A stretch of 64,000 nt of DNA from positions 992,001 to 1,056,000 of the forward strand of contig NW_026515543.1 in assembly GCF_014898815.1 (NCBI RefSeq), given 5' to 3'. The position numbers and the translations under genes are program-made. The notes under the pieces were generated by a model. It had not been told where the DNA came from and did not search any database. It saw nothing but the letters and a program-made list of their open reading frames with translations. This stretch comes from Panonychus citri (taxonomy: Eukaryota; Arthropoda; Arachnida; Trombidiformes; Tetranychidae). Positions 25,108 to 38,900 of this stretch are shown one piece after another. The stretch's first letter is position 1. Every line of letters begins with the position of its first letter.

Positions 25108-25109
<2 letters not shown>

Positions 25110-25692
25110 TCTCTCATCTCTCTCATTCATCTTGAATGTCTTATAATTTTCTTATGAAGTGTAAATGATAATAAGGTTTCCTCATGAATCAATGAGCTCA
25201 ATCAAGGTTAGGCTACTATCGTTGTCCATATGCTACCTTTTGATGCTTCCCTGCACCCATCACCCACCTCCACTCATACACACACACACACGCTTCATAT
25301 GCATAACCATATATTACCTCATCTGATGTTATCTAGTCTTCTAAACAAAATGTTTACCTTAACAATTTAACGGTTCATTTCATTAATGAATCTTTCATAT
25401 TTACCATGACCCATGTTGCATTGCAATCATTATCTAGGTGTCATCTTGCCAACATGCTGTTACTCTGATTGATTCAATTGGTTTACCTTTCAACCTTTTA
25501 ACCTATTCCAACAATTTAAATGTTAATTACTTTGTTGTTTCAAAATTACATCCCAATGCTTAATCATTACAAGAGTTGTTTCCATGTAATATCATTTTGA
25601 TTAAGATTAAGATTATTAATACTTACACGTATTAATAGATTATCTAGATTAGGTTTAAGATTTAAAGATAAATTAGATTAGCAATTTGATTG

Positions 25693-28635
25693 ATGGATTT
25701 TTTTTTAATTGTTTGCTTTCTTTTCTGTGTCTTTGGGTCTTTGTTATGGTCAACCTTTTTAGATGAGTCATGTTCTGACCATTCCCATCCCTCCCATAGC
25801 CGTTATCGGCATCGTCGTCCCTCCTCTCTACTATCGGAAGCTAAAGATTTGGTTTACGTTAACGCAGGTACCGATGATGCCAAGAAAAATATTATCGTCG
25901 TTTCCAATGGTGGCTCAGGTGGTGGTGGTGGTTCTCATGGTGGTCATTCAGGGTTGAATGGAGGTGGTTCTAGACATCATCATCATCATCATCTTCAATC
26001 ACATCTTAGTCCAACCGAGCAACAGATTCCAGGTCATCAAGTTGTACCAATATTTACACCTATTGATGAGCATCCTCATCTTCAACAGCAAAATCAAGCT
26101 CATGGTCAACAGATTGGTGGTCATCACCATCATCATGGCAATGATCCTGAAAGTCATGGGCAAGCATATCCTTTATTTCAAGATGGCAGAGGAGGATCAA
26201 GTGGTAATGGTAATGGTGGTGGTAGAGGGGAAGAAGGAAGAAGCATTTTACCTGGAGAGACTCCGTCAAGTGCAGGTCATCATATTGATGGTCATTTGGG
26301 TTCATTGGGATCAAATATTGGTAATGGTGGTGGTGATGCTAATAGTGGGGGTGGTGGAAATGGTGAAATTACTGGACACCCTCATCATGTTCATGGTTTA
26401 TCGGGTTCACCAGGTAATCCAGGAAATCTTGACTCTCCTGTTGACTCACCATGGCCACCTCATGTTGGCTCATTGGTTGGACCAAATAGTGAACCCACTG
26501 ATGCTCTTGGTCGGGGTGGTGGCGGTGGTGGAGGTCATACTTTAACTCACCATGATCCAATCACTGCCGGTGGACCAATATCATCAATATCAGGTAGGCT
26601 TCATAATGATCGTCATCGACTTGAAGGATCAGGGTCAACACTTTCAGAGCAACTTATCCATCCAACTTCAACTGACCATCATCATCACCTTACAGGTCAC
26701 CTTTCAGGGTCACCTTCATTAGCTTCTGTTATTGAATCTCTTGGATTAACTGATTCCACTTCTTCATCATCCGCCTCAGGTTCATCTGGCCCAACATCAG
26801 CTGAGCATCTTCATCATAGATTTCAATCTGGATCATTAGGTGAACTTGTCCGAGCCGCTGGATTGACCCTTAATCCTCCCCGATCAGAGCAAATGTCACC
26901 CGAAATCACTCCCTTCTTTGAAACATCTAAATCAGATTCTCGAGGGGACACATTGATCAATCCTCTTACCGGTAATACAGCGAGTTCATTGAAAGGATTT
27001 TCCCTTTTATCTGATTCTGCAAGTTTATCCAATCTGAGGTCACTTTTGGGTGGCTCATCTTCATCCGATTTAACCTCAAGTCTACTTGGATCTTCACTTA
27101 CCTCTGGTTCTGGTGGTTCGTCATCCACCTCATCAGGACCATCTTCAGGCTCACTCAATGATCGTCTATTGTCCAGCCTATTGGAACAATCGTCAAAAAC
27201 TTCAACCCTTGACGATCTTAATGAGCAACTTAATCCTCTTCATGGTGCTGGTCATCATCATGCTCTCACAGAGTTAACCTCATCCCGATTGGGCAGTTCA
27301 TCAGGACTTTTAGGTGAAGACATTGGCTTTGATGATGCACTGAAAAGACTGACCATGATTGAGATGTTAAATAAAAAGCAAATACCTTTGACCACCACCT
27401 TAATTGATGAACTACGAGGTGAACCTTCACCTCTTCACACTCTAAGTGGGGTCAATGGTAATCCTCTCAGTTTACTCGATGGTGACCTGAGGAAATTAAA
27501 GAATCTTCAACAATTAGCCCAAGTTCAACAAGCAATTAAAAAAAGTCAACAAACATCATTAAAAGCTAAATCATCTTTTGATCAAATCGGTGGTCAGTTA
27601 GAGGATGATGACCAACCACAAGATCATCGTAGCGGAAATAATAATGAAGGAAGAGCAGCAATTTCAACAAGATATCGATTATCGGGTAATATCAATGGAG
27701 CAAATCGTGGATCATCATCAATCGAAAGTGGCCCTACCGGTGAACGTCGAATTCGTCCAGGTCAAAAGGTGAAAACTTTAGATGCATTAACTAAACTTCG
27801 CCAGCAACGTGAACGTTTCCGTGACCATTTTCGACCGTCAACCAAAAGTAAAATGGAAGAGGAGGAAGAAGAATACGAAGAATCCGGAGTGGAACATGAA
27901 GGTGATGAATCTCGATCACTTCTTTTAGGATGGAAAAAGCCTTCCCGCTCCGAAGTAGATTCAACAATTTTAACCGACAATTTTCATCACCTTAATGGTC
28001 AGGTAACCGATTCCTTGGCAGCATTAATTCATTCACCAGAAACATCCGAATCATCAAAATTATCACCACACCCTCATCATCACCATCATCATAATAATCA
28101 CTATCAACCATCAATACCTTTTGGTCAACGTCATCCCAATCATAACCATCAACATAATCCACATCATCATCATCATCATCATCATCAACAGCAACCACAA
28201 CAACAACAACATCCACTCTTTAACACTCATCACCATCAACCTTCATCACCTTCACCCTCAATATCTTCATCATCCTCACCAACCCACCAGTCTCATGATC
28301 ATCCTCATCTTCATCTTCATCCTCATCACCAATTCCTGTCCAATCAACGTACACCAAACATATTACCTTTTCATTCAAGAATTGAAAGGATGGTTAATAA
28401 TGCCAACAATTTACAAAGTAATCAAGCTAACAATCAATTTAATAGTGATAATACTAACTTTACTAATCCAAATTTTAATAGTAATCATATTAATAGTAAT
28501 AATAATTATGCCAATAATGTTAATCATGCTAATAATAAGATTCCATGTTCTGATTGTTTTTTAGGTGATAAATCATCAAAATTACATCCGGATGCAATTG
28601 AAGCCATCAGGTCATTATTAACGAAAACAGGATAG
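25693..28635 (+). CDS. Large low-complexity secreted protein: probable exon 3 (25763-28635) of the gene starting at 21878, or a separate 980-aa gene
   Basis: The frame is open from ATG 25693 to the stop at 28633-28635. Read alone, it starts with a signal-peptide-like segment (M-D-F-F-L-I-V-C-F-L-F-C). However, 25699-25760 is also a polypyrimidine tract ending in AG at 25761-25762, and the phase from 25763 exactly fits the donor at 22837; the joined protein would be 1250 aa. The body is Gly/His/Ser-rich, with His runs at 25975-25992, 28075-28090 and 28162-28188. A more ordered segment with helical character lies at about 27310-27590 (D-D-A-L-K-R-L-T-M-I-E-M-L-N-K-K), then a basic region near 27727-27850. 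The C-terminal 31 residues contain C-S-D-C and K-L-H-P-D-A-I-E-A-I-R-S-L-L. There are few cysteines and no second membrane segment. I do not recognise the family; an extracellular matrix or cuticle role would be a guess. Confidence 0.75.
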   Translation: MDFFLIVCFLFCVFGSLLWSTFLDESCSDHSHPSHSRYRHRRPSSLLSEAKDLVYVNAGTDDAKKNIIVVSNGGSGGGGGSHGGHSGLNGGGSRHHHHHHLQSHLSPTEQQIPGHQVVPIFTPIDEHPHLQQQNQAHGQQIGGHHHHHGNDPESHGQAYPLFQDGRGGSSGNGNGGGRGEEGRSILPGETPSSAGHHIDGHLGSLGSNIGNGGGDANSGGGGNGEITGHPHHVHGLSGSPGNPGNLDSPVDSPWPPHVGSLVGPNSEPTDALGRGGGGGGGHTLTHHDPITAGGPISSISGRLHNDRHRLEGSGSTLSEQLIHPTSTDHHHHLTGHLSGSPSLASVIESLGLTDSTSSSSASGSSGPTSAEHLHHRFQSGSLGELVRAAGLTLNPPRSEQMSPEITPFFETSKSDSRGDTLINPLTGNTASSLKGFSLLSDSASLSNLRSLLGGSSSSDLTSSLLGSSLTSGSGGSSSTSSGPSSGSLNDRLLSSLLEQSSKTSTLDDLNEQLNPLHGAGHHHALTELTSSRLGSSSGLLGEDIGFDDALKRLTMIEMLNKKQIPLTTTLIDELRGEPSPLHTLSGVNGNPLSLLDGDLRKLKNLQQLAQVQQAIKKSQQTSLKAKSSFDQIGGQLEDDDQPQDHRSGNNNEGRAAISTRYRLSGNINGANRGSSSIESGPTGERRIRPGQKVKTLDALTKLRQQRERFRDHFRPSTKSKMEEEEEEYEESGVEHEGDESRSLLLGWKKPSRSEVDSTILTDNFHHLNGQVTDSLAALIHSPETSESSKLSPHPHHHHHHNNHYQPSIPFGQRHPNHNHQHNPHHHHHHHHQQQPQQQQHPLFNTHHHQPSSPSPSISSSSSPTHQSHDHPHLHLHPHHQFLSNQRTPNILPFHSRIERMVNNANNLQSNQANNQFNSDNTNFTNPNFNSNHINSNNNYANNVNHANNKIPCSDCFLGDKSSKLHPDAIEAIRSLLTKTG

Positions 28636-28782
28636 AAACGATCAGGCTGCTGGACAGAGGTCATCATGAGAGCTGTTATTTCATCATCATCACCATCATC
28701 ATTATTATCATCATCGTCATCAGAATTGTAATAACTTTGCTTTGGTGTTTACAACTCGAAACATAAATAATATGAGAAAAGA

Positions 28783-28788
28783 AATAAA
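28783..28788 (+). terminator. Candidate polyadenylation signal AATAAA
   Basis: AATAAA followed by an A-run about 150 nt after the stop at 28635. Confidence 0.5.
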
Positions 28789-29761
28789 AAAAAAATGAAT
28801 CACAAATTGATGATAAATTTAAATTCTTATCAATTATATGATTGATATTCTTGAGTATTTACCTGAAGGTGGTGGAAATTGAGGAGGAAGAAGGGGAGAA
28901 AAAGGTGAAATTCATCTGAGTGTGAAAAAAGTGATACTTGAAATGTGAAGATAATTTTTTCTTCTTCTCTACCTGGAAAAGAAAAGAAAAACATTTCTTT
29001 TTGTAAACTAATTTCATCTTCTCATCTTCATCTTTACCAACCGAGCTCATCATCATCTCCTTATCATCCTCATCATTGACATGTAATCTCCTCCCTCTTC
29101 CTCCACCCATTGATATATATAATCATATCCCACCATCACCATAACTGAATGGGCTCACTGAGCACCAAGAACTTGAAAAATTGAAGCTTCCTTTTTGTAT
29201 TCATATTACAGCAAAAAAAAAATAGCTAAATTATTAGTAACTTTTCAAAGATGCTCACTCAGCTCACTCTCCTTCTTTCTCTCTCAAATGATGATAATCA
29301 TCATGCTGATGATTCCATGCACCATAAGTCCCAAACCAGGTAACTTATTGTATTCCTGATGAGAGAGAAAGAGAGAGAGAGAGAGAACAACATTATCATG
29401 ATAACATAATGATGACAATTTCTTATCGTACCAATGATTATAATCCATATTAACCATACGGAAAAAGGTAATCAAGAGTCCAGTCAAGGTTGAAAGATAA
29501 TCTTTTCCCCTCCTACTTTTCTTAATCATCATTCATCATCATCATCATGAAGATACACTTCTTATAATAATAATAAGCCTGATTGTTGGAGGAAATCATA
29601 ATTGTCCTAAATGAAACGATATATATTGATCACCATCATCATTACCTGTTATATTATTTGGTTTGTTAGGAAAATAAAAAAGACAAAAAAACTTAGCGTG
29701 AGCAGATTGATAATAAAAGGCCATTGATATTGATTCGAGGTTCTCTATCACTATCCACCCA

Positions 29762-29803
<42 letters not shown>

Positions 29804-31751
29804 GGTTATTTCATGATAATATTATTAGTTAGCTTTCAACTTGCGTTATCGCCATTAACTTATCATCATTATCGTGTTAGTTATTGACTCTTTTTTTTCA
29901 GAAAAAAATATATTCATGATGAGTGAATTTTTTTTTATGAAATAATATTTTTTTCCTCTTCTTACCTTATAATCACCTGAACTCACCTGCGGATCACTGA
30001 TCATCATTATCATCAATTTTCATCCACAGTCCAAACGTTTTAGCCTCAAGCATAACATGTTATACTTACATTACCTTCACCCGCCGGTGATTATATTGTC
30101 CTTATACTGGTGATACTTGATCATTATTGATTCTTACCAATGGTTATTATTATCATCTTCATGATAGTACATGATAATAATAAAGATTATCATGATTGAG
30201 AGAAGAAAAAAAAAGTTTTCTCTTTTGTTTCAAAGTCAAAACTATAAATGCATATATTTATTCATGTAACGACCCTCCCACTTGTCCAGTCTCTCTCCCA
30301 CTCTGTATCTATATTCTGTATGAGTTTTATAGGCTACCTTGTAACTTGAAGGTCCAATTGATGATCGGGTCATGTCCATATCCATACATATAGTAGGTGG
30401 ACACTCTCGAACTGTTTTCATTGTCTATTCGACATGCGCACCAAACTTTGTTCTAATCATGTCCAAGTTGAGCCAAAATCGAGGAAAAAAAGTCTTACAG
30501 TTTGGTGATTCGAATTTTCTAGAAAAAAAAATTGATCCATTCGTCAATTAGAACCAACTGTAAATCATTGAGACAATTTTACCACGAATTTTGATTGACA
30601 TTTGATCATTTTGTTAAAAACGAAAGAGGGAAGGAGATGGAGAGATATTTGAATACCAATTGGAACTTTTTTCTTCATTTCAACAAAGGAAAAACTTTTT
30701 TTTCTCTTTTTTATTTTTCTTTCATTCCTTTTTTATGCCCTTAGGTCATTTTCTTTTCTCGTCTTTTTTTCTCCAATATATTCATAGTGTCCCTGTTGTT
30801 ATTTTTGCATATCAACCATTTTAATCAGTTACTGTTGGTGATGTATGATTCAGAGAGAGGGTGGGAAGAGATGAGTGGAAACATGATCATCTTTTTGGAG
30901 GAAAAATTTTGAGATAACTGTATCTTTGGGGCACTTTGTTTCTTTCTATCAAATGTCATTCCATCTTATTCATTACTGAATAAAGTTTTTTTACCAGGTT
31001 CATCGGCTATTCATGATGATGGAAATTCTGAATTTGCTTTCAGGGCAAAGAATTTCTAATTTTCTTGCTATCTAAAGAAAATCATCTTTTCTCTCCATGT
31101 TCGCTATCCAGAGAGAAGAAAAAACGAGAGAGGGGAAGAGAGAAAGAAAGAGAAGATGAAAATTTCATTCAGAATTCATCTCTTCCTCTCATGGAAAAAA
31201 TTCATTCTTTTTAAGTTTCCATTGATTTTAAAACGATTTGATTTCGAAACAATAGATTTACTATTGTGCTCATTATCATTTGGACACAATTACAAGATGC
31301 ATGATCGTATTGATGGAAAACCTTGAAGGTATTCAATGTGTTTGCATGATAAATTCAATGAATCTCCATTCTGACAATCATCAGACTAACCAATGAATTC
31401 ATAATTAGAAAACTTTTTTTGTTCCTCATTTTAATTGATGAAACCTTTTCATTTCTCTCTATGTTTATTACTTTTAAGAATAGAGATATATGAATGATTC
31501 CCTCCTTTCTTTGGATCGTACACCTTGAGAAAGAAAAGTTCATTAATCAATCAGAAAATTTACCAGAAACAGATAATTCTGGTTCCATGTTATGAGAGAG
31601 AAAAAGCTAAAAATCTAATCTGAATCAAGAACCGAAAAACATTTATTCTTAAGTATTTATATATCTTCAAGGTTATCCATCATGAAAGAAGATGATGATC
31701 ACCATCACCATGAACATGGAAATATCATCCTGTTCATTTAGAAACGAAGAG

Positions 31752-31758
<7 letters not shown>

Positions 31759-31792
<34 letters not shown>
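31759..31792. repeat. (GA)n microsatellite
   Basis: About 34 bp of pure GA in non-coding DNA. Confidence 0.9.
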
Positions 31793-31795
<3 letters not shown>

Positions 31796-32111
31796 GAGAT
31801 AAAAGGATGATAAGGTATGGAAAATGAGACCGAGAGAGAGAACATGAATTTCGTGGAAAATATTAAAATAGAAAAAGAAAATTTTTCTTTTTAAAAAGTT
31901 TTCTATTCTTTTTTTGTTCCAGTTTTCTTCAATATCGATTCGACTTCACAATCATAATGATGATGATGATAAAACAACAATCATTAGTTGACATGATCTA
32001 TGGTCTTTCCATCGGGGTGGGTGGTGGTGTATTTAAATAGTTCTAACCACGCTATCGAAATATATTCAAAAACAACAACAACAACAAACTACAACAAGAT
32101 CATCTTCATCT

Positions 32112-32115
<4 letters not shown>

Positions 32116-32163
<48 letters not shown>
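32116..32163. repeat. (TC)n microsatellite
   Basis: About 48 bp of TC. An ATG 18 bp later (32181) opens a 58-codon hydrophobic ORF ending at 32357; coding is unproven. Confidence 0.9.
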
Positions 32164-32165
<2 letters not shown>

Positions 32166-33810
32166 AGCATTTCCACCAATATGCCTTATCCTTTTGCTGA
32201 TCATCAACATCATCATAATAATCTTCCTCCTTTGGTTGTCTTCACCTCCCTCTCTCTCCTTTTCTTCATCCTCCTCCTCGGACCATTTTCCACCCTCATT
32301 GACTTTTTTCTTCTTCTCATTTTGAATTTCTTACTACTGGTTCATCTATTGATTTGATATGGGAAATGGTTTATCCTTCACTGTCTTTTGTGACCCTAAT
32401 GCTTAATGGTTTTCAGCATAATCATCAACATCATCATCGTCTTGTTATATTCAAATATATGCAACCACACGCAATCAAATTTCCCTCCCAGGTTCTGGAC
32501 TCTCTCTTTAAGTTTCTCCCTTCATTCCCTGTCAATGTTTAGTTATAAAAAATAGAGAGAGAAGCAGAAGTTAGTGAAAAATGAAAATCGAATGAAATTG
32601 AATAGAGAGTAAAAAAAATAAGGAAGAGAAAGAGAGAGAGAGAGAGAGAAAGGGATATATGGGGTGGGGTAAATGAGAGAGAATTAGAAAGGAAGACATT
32701 ATCATTATTATTAATGTAGATACACCTTGAAGTAACCATTGGACGGCAATCGATTGATTATTTTTTCCAATGTTTGTTTTCCTTAGAATAGTTTTCATTA
32801 CAACCCACCCTGTAGCCCACCCACCCACCGAAGCTACTTGTATGTGTGTGTGTCTATTTATTTACATGTAACATGAAAAGTGACACAACAGTAAAAAACC
32901 ATCAGTAAAGTTGATCAATAATTTAGATGAAATATTTTTTCCATCGTTAATATCAATTTAAATTGTCGCCTGAGAGTCAATCCAAAAATCATCTTAATCC
33001 GAGCTCTCTCTCTCTCTCTCTCTCCCACTACCCATAATAGATCATTTTATCATCTTCATGTATTTCAATTCTGTATTTCCTCATCCTCATTTTCATCGAT
33101 GATGATGATAGATTTGAAATGGAATCATTTGTTTCCATGTTTACTTTTTTTATGAAAAAAAGAGAGACAATCTTCTTGATGATCAAAGCCCCCCTCTGAA
33201 TTTGGTTACCATGAAATCAACTATTCAATGAATTGAGTTACAAATTTACAATAATCTTGAATTATTCATATTACTGGTTTTCCGTATTCTGTATAATGGT
33301 CAATGTACAAAGTAGTCTGAGAGGTTTGTAAACGTTGAGGGTGGAAACATAATGTATTTCGGTTGAGATTTATCAAAGTTAAACCCAAAAGGAAATTCAA
33401 ATTTCATGATGATATATTTATTTTCGTATATTAAAATGTAATATTCATGTTTCAAAGTATCAGAATTCATGTTGAGATGAGATGAATGAATGAAAACAGT
33501 AGAAAGAAAACTAAAACTATTCAGCAAACCTTTTCAATTCTATTCAATGTTTCATAGGATCTGCAATTCTTTTTTTGTTGTTCAGTTGAATTCTCATGAA
33601 AAAAAATAACAGTTTACATGGAGAGCAAAAATTTCTATCTTCTTATATAACCTGTCAACATGGTGACTATTTCGGTAACTTGAATTCACCAATGAATATT
33701 TTATATCGATTCAAAATCCATATAATTTAATGAAAACGAAAATCAAATCAACCAAAAGTTCAGTGTGAAAGTTGATCAACATTTCATGAGGAAAAAGTTA
33801 CATTTTCTTC

Positions 33811-33846
<36 letters not shown>

Positions 33847-35909
33847 CCACTTCTTCTGATACATCATCATTATGAATTCTGATGATGAAGATAATTATGA
33901 AGAAATAAAGATTTTTTTTTCTCTCTCATCGATTTTCACAATAACCTGAATTCTGAGCAAGTTCGAGGTTATAATAATAATGACAGTCAGAATATCGATT
34001 AGTTTTTTTTTCATCTTCCATGAAATTCAGGTAAATGAGCTGAAGTTTTATCTCTCTGTCAATGTTTGCTTATCTGTTACATGGTAACATTTTCAATTGG
34101 ATTTAGGTAATTCTAAGTTCTGAATTAGTTAAGAATCATAAAGAAAATGATAACATATATTAATTGCTCATCTTCATCATTTTTTTTTGCCAAAGTTAAT
34201 TGCCAACTAAACTCTTGAGGACAATTGAAACAATCAGGATAACAGTAAAGATCACAGAATCATGAACTTTTTCTTGAATCTTGAGATGATTTTACCCATC
34301 AAGATACATACAAATCTTATTGAACTTTTTTTAAATTTCATCTTGAAATTGAGTTCTCACTAATTGATAGATTGATACAAATTATTAACTAAACTTAATC
34401 ACGAATCCAAACAAAAGTAACAATTAAAGATACAAGTTAATTGCATCAGATTTTTGTCTCCTAATTAGCAATTTTATCCTCATCTCTTGATCCCTTTTCT
34501 GTTGCAATGGAAATGAGTAAATGTTTAATTTCAAATTCTGAATCCATTGTATCTTAATCGTGAACTCGCCAGGGCGTTCTCAGTGGTCTTCATGGTGAAC
34601 ATACAATTAGTATGTTACATGTTGTTTACAGTTTGTTGGACAATAGGACAAAAGGCAAGTGAGAGAGAAAGGCAATGAAGGATGCAAAGGATGCAGATGA
34701 TGATGATGGAAGAAAAGAAAAGAATGAAAAAGAAGAAGAAAAAAAAAGACTATAAATATAAATTCTTAATGAGAAGATGAATAGAAAAGAGGATGTCCAC
34801 GTAGCGATACAAAATGTTAGCACCAAGAATGAACATTTACCTCTCCCCTTTTGATGGATTAGAACGGACGAGTTGAGATGGAAAACTTTTCAAGTTGAAA
34901 GAGCAAAAAGAATAGTTAAAACAAAAAGTTCGACAAAAGAATAAAAAAGAAGAAGAAAAAAAAAGTTCTAAAAGTATCATAATAATAATACAAGAGGGAG
35001 AATCACCATGTTAACACTATTGATGGAATTCACTTGTTACCATCTGATGCTTTTCTATCATTATGATTATTACGGTTCTATGAATGTATTATTTTCAAGG
35101 TCCATGGTGGAAAACCTTGTCCATTTTGACTTCCGTTTCCCTTTTTCAGAAAGAGAAAAAGAGACAAAAAAGTAACCTTTGTTTTCCAATGGAGTAATTT
35201 CAATATCTCTTTATTTTCTTAAAATAATCTTCCTTTTGTCATCTCTCTCTCTCTCTCTCTCTCTCTCGTCATCATTACCATCGAATGAGTATCTCACCCT
35301 ATGGATTCCGTTGATCATTTAGTTATCTTTCATTTCTCTCTCTCTCTTTCCGTCACCATTGAAATTCTCAGTTAACCAAGCGGAGATAAGATTCATCACT
35401 GCCACCAATACCATCGAGATGATCGGTGGTGGAAAGATTTGTATGGATCATCTTCTTTCTTTTGTCTCTCTCTCTCTCTCTCCCTCTCTGGGTTATTCTT
35501 CCCTCTCCATCGATCCATTGACGATGTCCATTCGTTTGGAGACCATAAGATAATGGTGATGATTAGAAAAGGAAGAAGAAGATTGTATGAAAAAAAGATT
35601 CTCTTATTTTCTTATTCCTATGCTCCCTTGACTTCTCTTTCTCTCTCATCCATGAGTGACCTTTCAATTCTTTACCTTTTTATCTTACTATCACCATCAT
35701 CATTTCCATCGTTTTGATCATCTTCTCATTCATTTAATTTCTTTTATCTTCTCTAAACCCCCTTCTCATCATCTTCCTCCTTCTTTGATAATGTTTCATT
35801 GCTGTCGCTTTTTTGTCGCTAATTATGTTGGACAACTGAAGCGATTCTAACCCAAGGTCAGTGTATGTTGAAAAGTCAGGTAATGTTTTCAGGTAAAATC
35901 AAATGAATA

Positions 35910-35940
<31 letters not shown>

Positions 35941-38900
35941 CGAAAAAATCTCTCTATCAAAAAAGGTTAAGGTTATAACTGATTGACCACGAATCGATGA
36001 TCACCCTGAAGATATTGAAACCTACTCTCATGATGAGAATAGGTGATAATTGTTTTCCGCTGTGAACGAAAATATAAATCAAAGTGCGTGATGATGGGAG
36101 ACACAATTGACTCACAATTATCATCAACCGATTATTTTCAGGTGATTGATTGAACTTTCCCATATTAAGTTCTGAAGAACCGAAAAAGATAGAGATGACC
36201 AACAAATCCATGACCGAATCATCTTCATATTCTCATCTTGTTCCATGAATATCATTATAATCTCAAAGATCGTAAAAATTACCATGTGATATCTCTGAAT
36301 TTCTGTAAGATGAAGATAAATTCATGGTGATGATGAAAATCAACAACAACAAGAAAAGAAAAGAAAAGTTAACATAATAGAATCAAAGTTATTATTTCTT
36401 TTTCATGTTCATCATTCTTACGATTTATATTATCATCATCATCTCCATGATAATGATCTACTTTTCTCTTCTTGATATGAATATTTTTTTCTTCTCCCAT
36501 GAAGTTTTCAAGGTGCAATTGGAATGATGAAAATATATACCTTTCCTTTTCTCGTATTGGAAGCACATATTACATAAAATACTCACTGATGATAGATGAT
36601 TTTCTCTCTCTCTCTCTCTCTCTGTTTTCATAACCTTGTCAATATTTTCATCTATTCCACCTTCACCATCAACCTCTCTCAATATTTTTCCATCACCATG
36701 TTACCTCTTCGCCTTTTCCACCCCCTCTCACTCTCTCTCTCTCTCTCCTAACCCACTCCACTGTAACCCAACCCGTTCCACTCCCTTTTCTTTTACCTCT
36801 TTCACTTTCCATTCATTTCCAATTTTCATCAATAACAATTCTGATCATTTCATGATGATTGTTACTCACGAACGTGATGCAAGAGTCTCAATCAGTTTAC
36901 GCCGAGAATAATAACAATAATAAGAATAATTCCCTTCCAATGTAGAAATAAAGAGAGAAATTTTTTTTCTCTTTTTTGTTAAACCCCTCAGGCAATTTCG
37001 ACTTGAATCAAATACACTTATCAATTTACGATCATTTTCATCTCCATCTTTCTTTCATTTCTATAACTCTATCAAACCTTCACATTGGAAAAGAGAAAAG
37101 TTCTAATCAACGAAAAATTTCATCAAATTAACTTCTTGATTAGTCAACTAATTGTAACAACATTCAAACAACTGATTGTTAATCATCAACCTAAACAATT
37201 AAAGGAAACATCAATGCCATCTATCAATAAAATCATTAAAGACTTTTAAAAGCAAAACTTGAATTGGAAACAATTGTTCATCATTTACAAGAATTAATTT
37301 CTACTCCATTTAATTGATTGTCTTAATTACACAATTGAATTAATTTACATCTATTAAAAATTGTGGTTTGAAAAAGTATTCAAAATATTGAAAAGTTTTT
37401 CTTTGGATTTTCATTCATAATTAATTACAATCACATCAATTGAATTTCATTGATTTGTAGATTTGATAACTACACTTGATTACCATGAACAAGAATGAAC
37501 TTGATGATATTAATCATGTTAATCAATCGTTAATTATCAATATTTTTTGTATGGTTTCCATGTATTTTGATCAATAGAACTCATTTTTTTTCTGAGTCAA
37601 ATAACGTTCGGAAAAGTTTCAAATTCTGAAACATTGTTTCAATTGGATTTCATGATGATGGAAACATCATCATCTTAAACTCATTTGATGGTTTCTGAGT
37701 AAATTTCATGATATAAATATATTTATGTGTATAATTTTATCATGACTGTGTTAGTGTAACTCTGTTAATATTTAAACCTGAATTTCCAGCTGAACATGAG
37801 AAACATGAGATTTCATGATAAATATTCAGATTAAACTGATTACATTGTGTTTTTTTTTATTGATTTTTTTTGTTCTTTTCTAGAATTGAGAAATATTTTT
37901 GGCTTCTCTTTCTCTATTCATGTAACATGAACTTCACCATGAATAATCTGAATCCATGAGATGGAAAGAAAAGGAAGGAGAGAGAGAGAGAGAGAGAGGA
38001 AAATTCTGATAAGTTTTCAGAGTTCACTTCAATTCCAGACTAAAAACATGAATGTCAAGTTTGTTTTTTTCTTCATTTTCTAATTAATTGATAAAGATGC
38101 AAGATTTAGATCTCAAGAGATTATCTTGACATCACAAGGAAAGGGGGATGAGGAAGGAGGGTGTGGTAATGAAGGTATCATCATCATCATCATCATCTTC
38201 ATCATCATTGAATAGTTTGATGATCTTCTAAGAGGAGATCTTAATGTTTACTTAAAAATGTGATACATGGATTTCATTAATATCCATCATGTATATTCAC
38301 ATCCTATATGTATAAACAATCTGAATTGATGAATGGTGATGGAGATAAGAAGATGTTAAGGAAGACAAGGGGAAGTGGGGGAAGGGGAGATAAGACTCTT
38401 GATGATTTAGTAATGATGATGATGATGCTGGTTGATCAATGAATTTAGAATCAAATGAAATAGTGAATATGAGGACATGAGGAAGAAAGAAAGTAAATTG
38501 TATCCAAAAATTAATAACGAAAATAAAAGTAATGATAAAGTGACAGTGGGTGGGGAAAGATGAGGATGGTGAAGACAAAGAGAAAGAGAAAGAGAGAGAG
38601 AGAAAGAGATGAAAAATTGGAAAATTCTATTCTCTTCAAATGAACGAAAAGGAAAATCTTTTTTCTGCTTCTTCTTTTTGTTTCTTTGTCAAAATACCTT
38701 CACCATGGAAACTTCGTTGAAAGGACTTTACAGGTCATAGTCGAAGAGGGAGAGATCGTTGGTTCACTTGGAACTTTTTTTTGGCTTTTTTTCCTTAGGA
38801 AACTGAGCATGTTCCAGTTCCATTGATGAGTATTGGACAATCTGATTGGATGGTGGTAAGCAAACTCTGATGTGGAAGAAAAAAATAACAGAGAATTTTT

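Larger units (their letters stand above)
22838..25762 (+). other. Probable 2.9-kb intron
   Basis: It starts at GTAAGAAAG, contains (TC)27 at 22869-22922, GA arrays near 23171-23199 and 23881-23902, and (TC)n near 25070-25107. It ends in a long pyrimidine-rich run and TTTTTAG. No intervening exon with the required phase was found. If the downstream ORF is a separate gene, this would be intergenic plus a missing 3' exon. Confidence 0.45.

Noticed and set aside
26823..27158. 111-codon minus-strand acidic ORF
   Set aside because: It is a shadow of the Ser/Gly-rich plus-strand coding frame.
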